DNA of 64,000 nt from Magnaporthiopsis rhizophila (GCA_003049465.1 PYSS01000019.1:310001-374000); one strand, 5' to 3'. Positions 11,182 through 22,916 are shown, counted from the first letter of the stretch. Notes: generated by a model not told the origin, from the sequence alone. Numbers and translations: made by a program.

Positions 11182-11878
11182 ATGTTAATCAAGTACGCGC
11201 ATGCCCCGCTCCTACACTTTGCTCGCGTCCCCGCTGCCAGCGCAAACGTTACCTACTGTGCGGTAATAGCTGACCAGGAGATGTGACGGGAAAAAACAGG
11301 GTCAGGACGCTCACGGGCAAGGAGATCGAGCTCGACATCGAGAGCGAGTACAAGGTACGTTCTTTGCGCGCCGCCGCGGTTGGCAATCCGCACCCCCGAC
11401 GACCCGAACGCACAGCACGTCGCCCGTGTACACCGAAGACGATGATGACGGCGAAGACTACGACGAAGACGACGACGATGGCGGGCCCATACAGCGCCGT
11501 GTGCGATGCGCTTTGTCACGCACGAGCGCACCTTAAAAAAGAATCCTACGGGGAAGGATGACCAGGTCATACGACGGCGTGGGCGCGAGCTGACGAAAAG
11601 GCGCCATCGCCTACGACTACAGGTCTCCCAGATCAAGGAGAAGGTCGAGGAGAAGGAGGGCATCCCTCCCGTCCAGCAGCGGCTGATCTTTGGCGGCAAG
11701 CAAATGTGGGTGGGCAGCGCAGCGCAGCGCGTCAAGACGGACGGATGACAAAACTCCCGGACTGACACTGCTTCGTATCTTTCTTTCCAGGGTCGACGAC
11801 AAGACCGCAGCCGACTACGCCCTCGAGGGCGGCGCCACCCTGCATCTGGTCCTGGCTCTACGTGGAGGGTGCTGCTGA
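11182..11878 (+). CDS. rub1: NEDD8/Rub1 ubiquitin-like protein
   Basis: Four exons, join(11182..11192, 11300..11354, 11623..11705, 11791..11878), encode 78 aa. The protein is a full-length NEDD8: it begins MLIKVRTLTGKEIELDI, continues with IPPVQQRLIFGGKQM, and ends LHLVLALRGG followed by two Cys. Processing after Gly-Gly would remove the CC tail, and the exposed glycine is conjugated to cullins to activate SCF-type ubiquitin ligases. The first coding exon is only 11 nt (MLI plus two bases), and intron 2 is 268 nt, long for this genome, with an acidic-codon GAC/GAA-rich patch. Exon joints were set by NEDD8 conservation, which leaves almost no freedom. Confidence 0.95.
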
Positions 11879-12414
11879 GGAAGGGAGGGGAACGGATAAT
11901 GGTTGGCTATGCTGCCTAGAATTTGCGGATCACGAACCAACGAGGAGAACAAGAGAAGGAGACTGTTCTGATATCTCGTCCTTCCGACGCCCATCGAGAC
12001 GAGTCGAGATACAGTGGGGTTCGGGTCTCTTGTATGCCTCGGGTCATGAGCGGCAGCGGCAGCGCCAGGGGGCCTTTGCTGCCTGGGACGCGTTTTAGTC
12101 GAGCGAAGTAGAGGACCCGGCGTTAAACAGGACATCATTCATCACACGCAGTAAGCGGCCGAAGCACTGCCGTTTTGGAGGTTCTCCATGAACTAGGTGG
12201 GCGATTTGTCACAGCAACGTGCCAGGGCCAGCTAGAAGGGAAGAATTCCTTCTTGGTCTGCATACCATCGACAAGGCAACAGCTCAAAGTTGCAATTCAC
12301 CAGCTCTATAAACAGAGAATCAATCCCAAATAACGCCGAATGCCTATGCTGATGCTTTGAAGAACATTCAGATGCAGAATCTAGAGTACCTGCCATCACG
12401 CACGAGATCTAGAC

Positions 12415-12482
<68 letters not shown>

Positions 12483-12559
12483 ACCGAGAAAATGAGGGAC
12501 ACCATTGACACACCCAAGTCTCTGACAAAAGAAACGGCAGGCCAGACAAGATCCCGTTT
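11879..12559. other. Convergent 3' region of NEDD8 and Elongin A
   Basis: No gene is seen. The stretch holds the 3' ends of two convergent genes and the (GA)n microsatellite at 12418-12479. Confidence 0.5.
12418..12479 (+). repeat. (GA)n microsatellite
   Basis: About 31 uninterrupted GA dinucleotides lie 80 nt beyond the Elongin A stop, so they are probably in the 3' UTR or just past it. Confidence 0.95.
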
Positions 12560-13759
12560 TCACCGCGCCTGCTTCTTTGCCGACCGCATAAAGATGTCAC
12601 CACCGCCAGGCCGCTTGCGAGTTGCCGCCGGCGGGCTCCCGGCGGCGACCCTCGACGGCTGGGGCGGCGGGGCGCGATTAACAGGCTTCCTCGAGATGGC
12701 TGACTCGGCCTTCTCGCCGAAGAGGTCCTCGTCGCCATCGAAGTCATCGTCGTCCAGGAAGCTGAGCGAGAGGCCTCCTCCGCGGACGGGTGGCTCGGCG
12801 GTGGCTTTCCTCGACGGCGCGGAAGCGGCGGGTTTTTTTGCGTCGTCGGTTATGCCAAAGAGCGCGTCGTCGTCCATCTCCAGGTCGTCGTCGGCCAGCT
12901 CGACCTGGGGCCGTTTGGGCGGTGGAGCCGGTTTCGACAACCGTGAGCTGCCGCTGCCGTTGCCGGATCGCCCCTTTTCCACCGCCGCCTGCTGTTGCTT
13001 GGCGCGGAGCAGGCGCGACTCCATGTCGCTGCGGCCCTTGGCTAGGATGCTGCCCGGCGGCCTGGGCGCGACGACGGACTTGTCGGCCGGCAGGTCCGGA
13101 TTGCTGGCGATGCGGCGATCGTTGAGCATGGTCTTGGGAGCCTGGATGATCTGGCCCCTACGGGCGGCGAGCTGGCCCGAGATGGTATTGCGCCTGCTCA
13201 GCTCGGCCACCTCGCGCTTGACCTTCTTCATGACGTTCTTGGTGCGGGCGCCGCCGCCCCAAGTCAGGTTGCTCTGGGCCCTCGGGGCACCCGCGAAGCC
13301 GCCGCCGCCGAAGCGGCCAAAGGCGCCGACGGCGGTGGCCTTGCGGAACTCGTAGGGGACCTCGCCGGGCCGGAGCACGCGCGTCTCCTTGGAGGCGCGC
13401 TCCTGCCTCAGGGCGTTCATCTCGTTCCTCAGCAGCGCCTCGGCCGCGGCGTTCTCCTCGTCGCGCTCGCGCTGGTACTTGAGGTACACCTTCCCCCACG
13501 AGAGCGGGTTCTTGGGCACGTAGCCCTTCTTCTCCGACGCCCGGGCGAAGTCGCGCTTGATCATGTACTTCCACACCTCGGCAGTGTCCTCGGCCAAGTG
13601 GGGGCTGTTCTCCTCGATACGGAGCAGCTGCTCGGCCCGCGGCACCTTGAACAGGATGGGCCTGACCAGGCTGTAAGGGGCATAGCCCAGGTTGTCGATC
13701 TGGCTGATGTTTTTGATGGCCTCCCGCTGAGCGAGGGAGACGAGGGATTTGGCAGACAT
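12560..13759 (-). CDS. ela1: Elongin A-like RNA polymerase II elongation factor subunit
   Basis: A single exon of 399 aa. The first ~100 residues form the Elongin A (SIII subunit A) domain: AIKNISQIDNLGYAPYSLVR, PILFKV, AEQLLRIEENSP and VWKYMIKRDF. This region contains the BC-box/F-box-like helix that binds Elongin C and links to a cullin ubiquitin ligase acting on stalled RNA polymerase II. The rest is basic and low in complexity, with an acidic patch (LADDDLEMDDDALFG) and a KRPGGGDIFMRSAKKQ end. The frame is open upstream to 13945, but the codon there is TTG and the ATG at 13759 begins the conserved sequence. It is divergent from the Tho7 gene. Confidence 0.88.
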   Translation of the reverse strand: MSAKSLVSLAQREAIKNISQIDNLGYAPYSLVRPILFKVPRAEQLLRIEENSPHLAEDTAEVWKYMIKRDFARASEKKGYVPKNPLSWGKVYLKYQRERDEENAAAEALLRNEMNALRQERASKETRVLRPGEVPYEFRKATAVGAFGRFGGGGFAGAPRAQSNLTWGGGARTKNVMKKVKREVAELSRRNTISGQLAARRGQIIQAPKTMLNDRRIASNPDLPADKSVVAPRPPGSILAKGRSDMESRLLRAKQQQAAVEKGRSGNGSGSSRLSKPAPPPKRPQVELADDDLEMDDDALFGITDDAKKPAASAPSRKATAEPPVRGGGLSLSFLDDDDFDGDEDLFGEKAESAISRKPVNRAPPPQPSRVAAGSPPAATRKRPGGGDIFMRSAKKQAR

Positions 13760-14728
13760 GTTTGCGTGTGCTTCTTTTTGTTGTTTTGTTTGTGGCGAGA
13801 GGGAACAATGAGAAGGAGGAAAAACAACCGTAATTATTTTTTCAACTGGGTGTCGAGAGGTGTGTGTTGAGAGTTTCAGTGAGGTGGATGCCCGTGAGCT
13901 GGATTGCTGACGTGAGTTAAGAAGCGGGAATCCCCTTTGCTTCAATGCTTCAAAATGCCGGGAAAGCAGCAGAAAGTGAAGAAGTGGAGTGAGAGAATGA
14001 AGGGAGAAGCCTGCAGCCCAACACTGGGATAATAAAAAAAACGAGAGGGATCAAGTGAACATATAAACTCAAACAATGAGGGCGTTGGACCACGTGTAGA
14101 AACGGGCGGTTGAAAGACTGCGGAACGTTTGGGGCTGTTTCCGGTTGCCTTTCTACTACTTGGGTCGCCCGTTTGGAGTGACGGAGCCCTTAGTGTAAGT
14201 TTGGCTTTGGCGTCGGCATTCCCTGAGTCTGTGTCCAAGATTCCGAAATAAAATTATTACATGGAGGTGAAAGAATGAAAGTCAAAAAGCGTCGGGTGTC
14301 AAGAGCAATGAATGAGTGAGTGAGATTCGAGGCGAGGGCGAACCGATGGGGCTGCGCCGCCGAGCTCAGCTGGTCTGCGGCCACCCAGAGGCTGACCCGT
14401 TACGCCGTCTCCGCTGGCCGCGGGAGTGCCGCCTGGAACGCGCGTTTGGGCCATCCAATTCTGGGCCCAGCGTGCCAGCACAGCCTATTTCGGGCAATCC
14501 AGGGTTGCCTGCAGCCGGCTTAGCTCCACCGCGTCCTAAGCGGGTGCTGCTACACGAACTCAAATTCTCGACCCGACGGTGATCCCAGCCTTGTAAATAC
14601 AACGGAAACGGCCTGCCGCGCCCCGTTGAATCGATACCGGAGGAAGACTTTCCTTCCTAGGTTGTGGATTCAGATCGATAACCTTCCCTTCATCACGACC
14701 GCCCACACCTGTCGCAAACGAGGTCACA
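13760..14728. other. Divergent promoter region, Elongin A / Tho7
   Basis: About 970 bp between two divergent start codons. A CCAAT box lies near 14453-14458 within an imperfect GGGCC...GGCCC surround. No ORF or RNA gene is supported. Confidence 0.5.
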
Positions 14729-15940
14729 ATGGCGCCATGGCACCTCCTCGAGCCCAAGGAAGAGGAGAACCTCCACAAGACGCGGCTGCTCAACGTCGAG
14801 GAGCGGCCGTTCCTACGAATCACTAAGCGCATGCAGACGGCGCACACCATCGCCAAATGGGGGAAGCCGCCCCAGCAGAACGGAGGAGCAGCAGCAGCAG
14901 CAGCATCAGCACCGCCAAGCCAGCCGACGAGCCCGACAACACCCGCGTCCGCCGTGATGCCCGCCAGCTCGCAGCCGGACCCGGCCGTGGCCGCGGAGCT
15001 CGCGGCGCTGCGCGAGGAGGTGACGCTCGACTTCGCCGCCTTCGATTTCACAGTCGCGCGGTTCCAGTCGCTCCTCAACGCCAACGCGGAGGAGCGGGCG
15101 CGGTACAACGCAGACCGGCAGACGATCCTGGACCAGTGCGCCGCGGTGCGCGACAGCACATCGGGCCTGCGGCTGCGGCTCGAGGGCGCGCGCGCCCAGC
15201 TCGAGCGCCGCCGCCGCTTCGACGACCTGGCCGACCGCATCACGAGCAACCGCGCCCTCCGGCCCCGCGCAGAGCAGCACCACGCGCTCGCCAAGCTCGA
15301 GGACGAGTGCGCCAACCTCGAGGCCGAGAGCGCGCAGTACGCGGCCACGTGGCGCGAGCGCCGCGAACAGTTCGCCCGCATCATGGACGAGAGCATGCGG
15401 CTGCGCCGCCAGATCCGCGACGAGGCCGACGAGGTCGACCGACGCGAGGGCATGGGCGACGAGCGCGAGGAGAACGAGGCTGGCGACGGCCAGACGCCCC
15501 GCCCTGGCGTTGCTAGCGGCAACGTCACGCCCATGCCGCATGGTGGTGGTGGCGGTGCGGGGAGTAATAATCTATTACCGCCAAAGGTGCTGGCGGGCCT
15601 GGCGGCCGAGGCGGCCGAGTCGTCGGCGGGGAGATCTGGGTCTTCGTTTGGGGGCAGGACGCCTGCTAGGGACAGCCCCGCGCCCCAAGACGTGCTCAAG
15701 CTGCGGCCGGACGCGTCGGGTGCCGGCGGCGGCAGCAGTCGCCCACCGAGCAGGGACGGCACGTCCGTCGCCACGCCGATGGCGGCGTCGGTCGCGACTC
15801 CGGCGCCAGAGGAGGGCGAGGACGTCGACATGGACGATGGCGCGGCGGGCGCCGATGATGCGTCGAGGGGCAACAACGGCGAGAGCCAAGCGTCAGCGGC
15901 CGGCACACCGCGCCTTGAGGAGAAGATGGACACGACATGA
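14729..15940 (+). CDS. THO complex subunit 7-like (THOC7/Mft1-like)
   Basis: A single exon of 403 aa with start context CACAATGGC. The N-terminus (EEENLHKTRLLNVEERPFLR, ITKRM) and the following long coiled coil (about residues 90-240, with LDFAAFDFTVARFQ, then Arg/Glu-rich heptads) match the Tho7/THOC7 family, a structural subunit of the THO complex that couples transcription to mRNA export. An Ala/Ser/Pro-rich linker lies at about 48-90. The C-terminal ~150 residues are disordered and rich in Gly, Ser and Pro with an acidic stretch (EEGEDVDMDD). Fungal members commonly carry such tails. The opposite strand is open for 495 codons purely as a mirror of the GC-rich codons. Confidence 0.85.
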   Translation: MAPWHLLEPKEEENLHKTRLLNVEERPFLRITKRMQTAHTIAKWGKPPQQNGGAAAAAASAPPSQPTSPTTPASAVMPASSQPDPAVAAELAALREEVTLDFAAFDFTVARFQSLLNANAEERARYNADRQTILDQCAAVRDSTSGLRLRLEGARAQLERRRRFDDLADRITSNRALRPRAEQHHALAKLEDECANLEAESAQYAATWRERREQFARIMDESMRLRRQIRDEADEVDRREGMGDEREENEAGDGQTPRPGVASGNVTPMPHGGGGGAGSNNLLPPKVLAGLAAEAAESSAGRSGSSFGGRTPARDSPAPQDVLKLRPDASGAGGGSSRPPSRDGTSVATPMAASVATPAPEEGEDVDMDDGAAGADDASRGNNGESQASAAGTPRLEEKMDTT

Positions 15941-16414
15941 TCAGACGGGCATGGATTGCGGGAGAGTCTGCTACGAGATGGGAGAGGACGGTCGCGTGCA
16001 GAGTTGCGCTTGGGGGTCTCCTCCACCAATTTGCAAGACACTCTCATCGTGATTGATTATACCCCTCTGATTGCCAACTAGTAAGGCGCATCTATAGCCT
16101 TTGTTGCGAATAAAGACTGGCTAGCAGCGGAGGAACAGCCTCTCAATATCAGCCATGCGTATGCTATGCGGGCCAGGCCGCCGTGATGTAACTACATGCT
16201 CCCCTAATTATGCCTGACCCACAATCACAATGTCTTACCGGGATATCAGCGCGTTTATGTTATGTTTGACGAAAACCGCCTACGGCCGGTATCCCACAGT
16301 CCAACAAGTCCACCCCCGTGCCGACCAAAATTAACATAAGAAAATCAGTTCCCAGTAACCAGTCGCAAGCAAACAGCCAGGTCTGGTGATGAGCAGACAA
16401 CGAGCCCAGGCCAG
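15941..16414. other. Convergent 3' region, Tho7 / TBCA
   Basis: No gene is seen. The stretch holds the 3' ends of two convergent genes. Confidence 0.5.
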
Positions 16415-16895
16415 CTACTCCGCAGCCTTGCTCTCGGTAGCAGCCCCCTTCTGCGCCAGTGCCCTGCCGGCCGCGAGCGCCTCGCGCGCCTTCTTGAGCT
16501 CGTCGTCCGAGGCGCCCCCGCTGCTCTCGCTGATGGCCATCTGCTCCTCGAGCTTGGCGACCGCGTCCTCGACCTTTGTCAGGAGCGGGCCGAAGACGGC
16601 CTCGGTCTCCCTGACTGCCGTCTCCTGTTGTGTGTGTTTTATTTTGGCAGTCTGTCAGCTCATAAAAAAAAAACGGGATGTGTGATAATGGAAAAAAAAA
16701 AAAAAAAAAACACAAGAAACGCACAAGCTGCTTCAGCATAAACTTGTCATTATAGTTTGTGTCGGCCGACAATTTGGCCTGCTCCTCGGCCACCTGCTTG
16801 TTCTGCCCCTCGAGCTCCTTGCGGTAGCAGGCCTCCTCCTTGACCAGCCGCGAGACGGACTGGGTTGCGATGACGAGCGGGCTGGGCGCCGGCAT
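16415..16895 (-). CDS. tbca: Tubulin-binding cofactor A
   Basis: Two exons, complement(16415..16624, 16725..16895), encode 126 aa. The sequence is typical TBCA/Rbl2: an N-terminal SPLVIATQSVSRLVKEE, then YRKELEGQ, NDKFMLKQL, across the splice ETAVRETEAVFGPL, and a final Ala/Lys-rich helix. It is an all-helical three-helix bundle that captures folded beta-tubulin released by the chaperonin and passes it along the tubulin assembly pathway. The 100-nt intron (GTGCGT donor, CAACAG acceptor) contains a 19-nt T run on the sense strand. Length is usual for the family. Confidence 0.93.
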
Positions 16896-17790
16896 CTTGT
16901 TTGAGGTGAAGCTTGGTGCTGTTTTTGAGAAGAGTTATCTTTCTGGTGTCGTTCTTATATCGAGCTCAAAAAAGAGGCCTAATATTCGAGGTTATGCTTC
17001 TCGTTGGCTTGCTTGGGATGTCGTTGTTTGTATGCTTGCTTGAGCGAGAGAATGGCAACGGCAGCGGGGCGATGGTGGTCGTCGGCAGGTGGGGCAGGCT
17101 CACGGGAAGCTGCCTGCTGCCCGCAGCCTGCTGCCTGGAGTTGAGACGCCTTGGACACAGGTTTTGAACAAGAGCAACATACCAACAAACCCTGTCATGG
17201 AATCCCAATCTGCTCGTTTTCAAAAAGGCGCATCGTGAATCTATGTTAGAAAAGGCCGCCTGGGCTCGATCTTGCGCACCATGCTCCAAAGACCGTCCCG
17301 TAACGTGCCAACCGCACAAGGGGGCTAGGATAAAGTGTCTACCACATCTCCCTCCCTCGTTGATACCCTAGGTTCGTCTCGCGCGTCGCGTCCTGTCATG
17401 GACTCCGTACCACCAAATATCATCCTCCCTGGCTGATAGCCTGAGCGTCTTCTGGGCCCAAGACCGTAAGCGGAAACGATACGAAATAAAACACATATCT
17501 TCGCAAAGAAGCACCGAATCGCAACTTGCCCCCTTTTTTTCCGTGGGACAAGTGGTATCCTCCTAGATTAGAATATCCTTCCAGACGCCAAAACGCCACT
17601 TGGTCGCATGACAATAAAGAAAACGACGATCCAAGAGTCGCAAAGGCATACAAACACCAAACCCCAGCCTGGTCCCGAGGGCCCCTTCTTCCCCATGCCG
17701 GTCCACTATGTACAAAGGAAGGAAACGTCGATGTTGTAGCAAGAGTGAGAAACAGAAAACTTGAGGTTATACAATCAGGGTGAGTTGCCA
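16896..17790. other. Intergenic between TBCA and Rad21
   Basis: No gene is seen. It contains the TBCA promoter and the Rad21 3' region, both on the minus strand. Confidence 0.5.
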
Positions 17791-19806
17791 TCATGCTTCG
17801 ACTGACACCATCGAGGTACTGCTCACAGCTGGCTGTGGGCCAGACTGCGGCGCTGCCTCCTCCTGCTCCTCCTCCCCCTCCGACTGAGCCAACTCGCCTC
17901 CGGCCTCCCGTTCGGCCCATGCGCCCCAGAGGCCCCTCTTGCCGCGCACCCGGATCGGGCCGCCGAGCTGCTCCTCTGGTTGCTCGACCTTGATCGCATC
18001 CTTGGTGGCGAGAACCAGGCACTCGAAGAACATCTTGGTCGCGTCCGCCTTGGTGGTCCTGCTCTCGGGGAGGAGCTCCTGGAAGACGACCGACGTGTCC
18101 CTGCGCTTCTCTTCGTCTGTCGCCGCTTCAGGGCCAAAGAGGTCGCGCAGGATGTGGACAGCGTGCCTCGTTCCGATCGAGATGGGGCCGGAGTCGGCTG
18201 GGTGAACGAGTGGTGCAACAGTATCATCGAACGCGGGCATCGGGCTACCCCCTTCACGCGATGCGGGCCTGATGGTGTCGTCATTGGCCTCGTAGCCCTC
18301 GTCTGCGGGGATTTCGAGGACGGTTGCATCGCCACCCGCGCTCTGAATTCCGGTCTCGTCGCCTCCCAACGCGAAGGATTCGAGCTCGCCGCCAATGTCA
18401 AGCCGAGGCGACTTTGGCCCGCCCTGTTCGTCCTCGCTGCCAATATCGGCAATCCCACTATCCCGCTTGCGCTTCAGGTCGTTCACAGGACGGATCGCCG
18501 ACAGAGAAAGGAGACCCTTCAGCTCCGGCGCCCAGTAGTCACTGCGTGCGTCCATGATTACGCTGGCGACGAAGCCACCGTTCTTCTGCATCTCCATGAG
18601 GGCGAGGAGGTAGGGCTCGCGTGGGACAAACGATTGCGGCTTCAGGATATTTTCGTGGTGCGCCTGTTGCTCACGGATGTGGTTGCTAGTAAGCATAGTC
18701 TCGGAATCGGCAACGAGCAGGCGTCGCTTCTTGGCCCTCTGTGGTGCCTTTGCGACAACCGTCTGCTCTGTGTCGTCGCCTGGTTCGTACATGTCCTCGT
18801 TCATGGTGCGGGTGTATTCCATTTCGATCTCTTGGGCGAACTCGGGGTCGATGTCGGAGAGCGGGGACTCGGAAATACGGGCCCGCTCGGGGGGTACGGC
18901 ACCCATGGGCCCCTGGGGCATGGCGGACTGGTCGCCCAGGTTGAATTCGAAGTCGTCGTCGAACATTTGGACGTCACCCTCGGTATCGGCGATACGAACC
19001 CGCTCATCACCAAACTCGAGGCCAAGAGAAAGCTCGCGCTCGGGCTCCTTGGAAGGTGCAGCCAGCTCGCTGACGAGGTCGTCCTCCACGCTCCTCGCAG
19101 CGGGCGCGTCACGACCCATTTCAATGCTCTTGTCTCCGGACGGGAGGTCAAGGTCCATGCCAAAGTCCAGCTCGAGATCAAGGTCCTCCATTTCGACGAC
19201 TGTGAGCTGGAGATCGTCTTGGGGTTCATCATCTTGCAAGAACTGGCTGTTGTTGAAGTCCTCCTGCAGGTTGATGTCGCGGTTGCTAACGCGCCCCCTG
19301 CGGCCGACCTGTGACGATGTGAAGTCATCAAGGTTTGGAGCTGGCAGAAGATCAAGGTTGTCGAGCGGTGTGATGCGATCAGGGATCATCAGAGCCTCGC
19401 GGTTTGGAACATGTTGGCCGATGGGGAGATCGTTATTTCCCGTTGACCGGAAGGTCTATCGAGCGGTCAGCATAACAGGCTCGCGCGGCCAGCGCCAAAC
19501 AGGTGAACGTTAATCTGAGGGGTGGACGTTGGTCCTTACCATCTTGATCTTGATGAGTGCCTCATTGCAGTCATCCAGAAGGTAGCGCGCTTTGCGGCTG
19601 TAAATTCTGACGACGCCGAGCAACAGCTGACTGCTAAAGCGTAGGGCCAGCGGCGCGTTGTCGATCGGTCTTATGATGTCCTCAACACTTTTGCTGAGAT
19701 TGGAGTTGAGGATGTGGCCCTTGGAGAGCTTGCGCTCCATGTTGGCAGCAAGCCAGACGCGGGCCAATGGCCCCGTCTGGTTGACGAGTGTGTCCGAGTA
19801 AAACAT
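17791..19806 (-). CDS. rad21: Cohesin kleisin subunit Rad21/Scc1
   Basis: Two exons, complement(17791..19455, 19540..19806), encode 643 aa; the 84-nt intron has a GTAAGG donor. Exon 1 is the kleisin N-terminal domain, which contacts Smc3: MFYSDTLVNQTGPLARVWLA, then RIYSRKARYLLDDCNEALIK. The acidic centre is poorly conserved in the family. It contains SIEMGR at about residues 199-204, a perfect fit to the separase cleavage consensus. The C-terminal winged helix, which contacts Smc1, is present (KMFFECLVLATKDAIKVEQ), followed by an acidic Glu/Gln-rich tail. The frame stays open about 220 codons upstream of the ATG, but no ATG occurs there and MFYS is the canonical kleisin start. It holds sister chromatids together until anaphase. 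Confidence 0.95.
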
Positions 19807-22800
19807 GATGTCGACTGTGGTATCGGTGGTGGCGCGGAGATAGCGACGGCGACCTCGGCCTGCACCGGGAAGCACGCTTCTAAAAGAACGATGATGAATT
19901 CGATTGCCAGGCCAAGGACAGGGGCAACTGTGAAAGAATCTGGCGTGTGCGATGTACTGCTTGAGGTGGGACGAGCAGTGGCGGAGGTAAACAAGCGATG
20001 CGCACGCGTGTTTTTTCTGGGGGGGGTAGTGTATTTGCTGGGAGAGCGCGCGCGCGACTCGTCGGAAAGCAGCAACAGTCGCGGCGCAAAGCGATGTTTC
20101 GCGCGCGCACTGGGAGCCGTGCTCTCGTGCTTGACAAGAAAGCGAGGCAATTAAAACCAAGAAAACCCAAAAAATAAAAATTGGATCAAAGCAAGCTGCA
20201 AAGGGGAGCAAGGAGGAGACGCGACGGGCGGTCGGGGTGTGGGAGAAGGGAGGGAAATGCGAGGTCCGGGGAGGGGGACTACGAAGGTGTGGTGCCGACA
20301 CCTGGGACAAGCAAGCAGCAGACGTGCCCCTGGTTGCCCGCCGGGTGGAAAAAGCTGGTGGCTGGGCAGCGCAGCTGGCGCGGTGGACCAGGTGGCGGAT
20401 CCGCCACAACGAGTGATTGCGGGAAATGGGCCCACGTGACGCCGTGGTACGTACCGCGACTGTCGGACCCACTCCCTAACAACGACGGGACGACGGCATG
20501 TGGGCTGACGGGTCAGCCAGTAACCAAAATTGGCCCGAGCGGCCTGAACTCCGCTCTGGGCTCAGATCATTCATGGTCGGCGATCTGTCGAGCAAAGGTC
20601 AGAGCTCCAGCCCCCAGGTGCGAAGATTATAAGTCGCCTATGTCATACAGAAGACACCAATTGCTGGCAATTGCTACCAGAAGCAACACGCGATCCAGGA
20701 CGTCCCGGGGGTGGTGATAGCCAGGGCAGTCTGTTCGCGATTCCAATGGTCTTCACCCACCTGCCCTAAGCACAGGTATATATCACAGATGATCAACACG
20801 GGCGTTTGTTTAGCGGATCTGACAGGTGCAAGGACCAACCATCGTCCATTTGGTGGTCCCGTTTACGTAATTGGCGCAGCAACGGCGTCATTGGCAGGAT
20901 ACGCAACAAACAGCCACTGACCAACCTTCCCTAGCCGACTGTGCCCTAGGCTCCACGATGCTTACATTGAATCGAAGCTAGTCTGCCAGGCGCCGCCCAA
21001 GGGGCGGCATCAAGCCTATACCGCAACCAAGTCCTCCAAAGATAATCTCGTGTCATTAAATTGCGTGTGCGACGTTTTGCTGCTCGTAACCCCAGCTTGA
21101 GCGTGAACCGAGGCAGGACAGGTGCTGCTCGGGCCTTCCACATAGGGATAAAAAGATTTAGGTAGGTATCAGGGAACCTGAGGCAGGCTGATATACCAGC
21201 CCGATGGAATTTTCCTAGTAAAATTGTCTTCTATAAGCAGTCGTTTAGAGCGCTTCTTTCCATCATTACCCACACAGTCTGAAGTGCTTGACGCAGAGTT
21301 TGCACCTTGAAGCTACCGAAAGTGCGGTTTGACGTCACCCATTTGTTCACCTGTATGCCGTACTATGCATCAATATGTTGAGACTCCGCTGATCTAAACA
21401 AGAAATAAAACACAAGCCGACCACTGCTTCGACACACCGGTTAGCAGACTAGACATGTCCTTGACCACGGCCTGTGATCGATTTACACAGGCCGCTATTT
21501 TATAGGAATAAGTCTCGCTCACCAGACATCATCATATAGGAACGAGTCGATACATACTCACTCGGCGTGTTTTATCCGGTCCACTGGGTAATGTGCTCCA
21601 AGGTCGCTGTCACATCATCTGCAAACTGGGGCACTGGCAGCCAGTGCACCCTTTAGCTTACAAGAGATGAAGGGTAAGTCCGACTTTACGGATTTGATCC
21701 TTCTATGGTTGAGGTGTGCCGGTACGTAGCCCTCAAAGTCTTGTCCGCTTCGGATAGCAAGATAGAGCGCGGCCGGAGAGGAGGTAGAAGAGGCTGGTCA
21801 ACCAACGCAAGAGCCTATTGTAGCTATCTCGCATGGCGGCAATGTCGGAGTAGGAAAAAAATATCTCAGAATCCGAGGATATCAGCCCCGATTACAACGA
21901 ATCCTCCTCCTCCTCCTCCTCCTCCTCAGCAATTCGGCCCTCCCCGTCCTGGCAAAAAACGGTGGAGCAAGCCGACAGCTGCAAGCATATCACAGCGCAG
22001 CAGTAAGCTGAGTATCCCGACTGGAACAAAGGACAGCTCTGTCAACACGGGACACGGGATCGCTCCTGCACCGCGCGGGCCACAACCCTCATCCGCGTGT
22101 TGCATTCACAACGACCACACCGCTCGTCGTGCTGGTCGACCTGGGCTTCGCGGCAGGGACAAGCCCCCAGTTCCCCGACTGCCTCGCATCCATACCACCC
22201 GAGGCCCTGCTAGGCCGGGCCGTGCTCGCACAGCAGAGACATATACTCCTTTGGCTCTTTGTATTTCGGAGTGCGTCATGATTTTTAAAGTAGGGCACTC
22301 CCCGGTTGCGTGCCCACTTTGATCAGATACCCCAACGGTCCCAGAAAACCCATCTTAACTTGCGCCGCCGCCGTAGCACGAAACTCTCAAGTAAGAGGCA
22401 ACCCGCACACATTACATGATATTTCAGACACTCGGCTGTGCACTCGGGTTGTAGGGCAAGGGTGAAGGCACGAGGAGAGAGCTGGCAGGCATTGTGAGCT
22501 CGTGTTGGCACGCGTATCGGGATCAAAATCCTAGAGTCCGGCTCAACTCTCTACCGCTCCCAAACGAATACCAGTGATATTTAAGCGCTTGTTTATATTT
22601 TCTTCTCTTTTCAAATCCTTACAAATGCCCAAGATTTAGGACGACGAGCCAAGAGGCCACAGATAAAGCACACAAGCACACGCAATGTAGGACAAAAAAG
22701 CGACACAAAAAAGGCCCCATGAGAATCCCATATATCGAAAACGCTGGATGACTTGCTTCCTGGTCTCGGAATATCCAAGTCCAACAGCAGAAAGCGTTTT

Positions 22801-22916
22801 CGTTCTCCAGCCGACACCCATTGTTTTCCTTCCCCTTGAAATCTCCATGCGTTTGGATCCTCCAGGGATTGCGGACCGAAGAAGCCATCCGCATCCCCAC
22901 TGGCATCCAAACTTCT
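19807..22916. other. 3.1-kb intergenic between Rad21 and Mps1
   Basis: It contains the Rad21 leader and promoter, and the mps1 3' region from about 22600. A (CCT)8 microsatellite lies at 21903-21926. An open plus frame over 21705-22322 has a Pro8 run from that repeat and no other protein-like feature. No gene is supported. Confidence 0.5.
21903..21926 (+). repeat. (CCT)8 microsatellite
   Basis: Eight perfect CCT units. Confidence 0.9.

Noticed and set aside
13760..13945. Extended Elongin A start at 13945
   Set aside because: The codon is TTG and the sequence is C/T-rich leader; ATG 13759 starts the conserved domain.
14560..16047. 495-codon minus-strand open frame opposite the Tho7 gene
   Set aside because: It is a mirror of GC-rich codons; Ser/Arg/Ala-rich with no domain, while the plus strand gives a recognisable protein.
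17980..19314. 444-codon plus-strand open frame opposite Rad21
   Set aside because: Shadow of the Rad21 coding strand; no conserved motif.
19807..20472. N-terminal extension of Rad21 by an in-frame open stretch
   Set aside because: No ATG is present in it and kleisins begin with MFYS; judged 5' UTR.
21705..22322. 205-codon plus frame with a Pro8 run
   Set aside because: The proline run is the CCT microsatellite and the rest is Arg/Ser/Pro-rich noise with a poor start.
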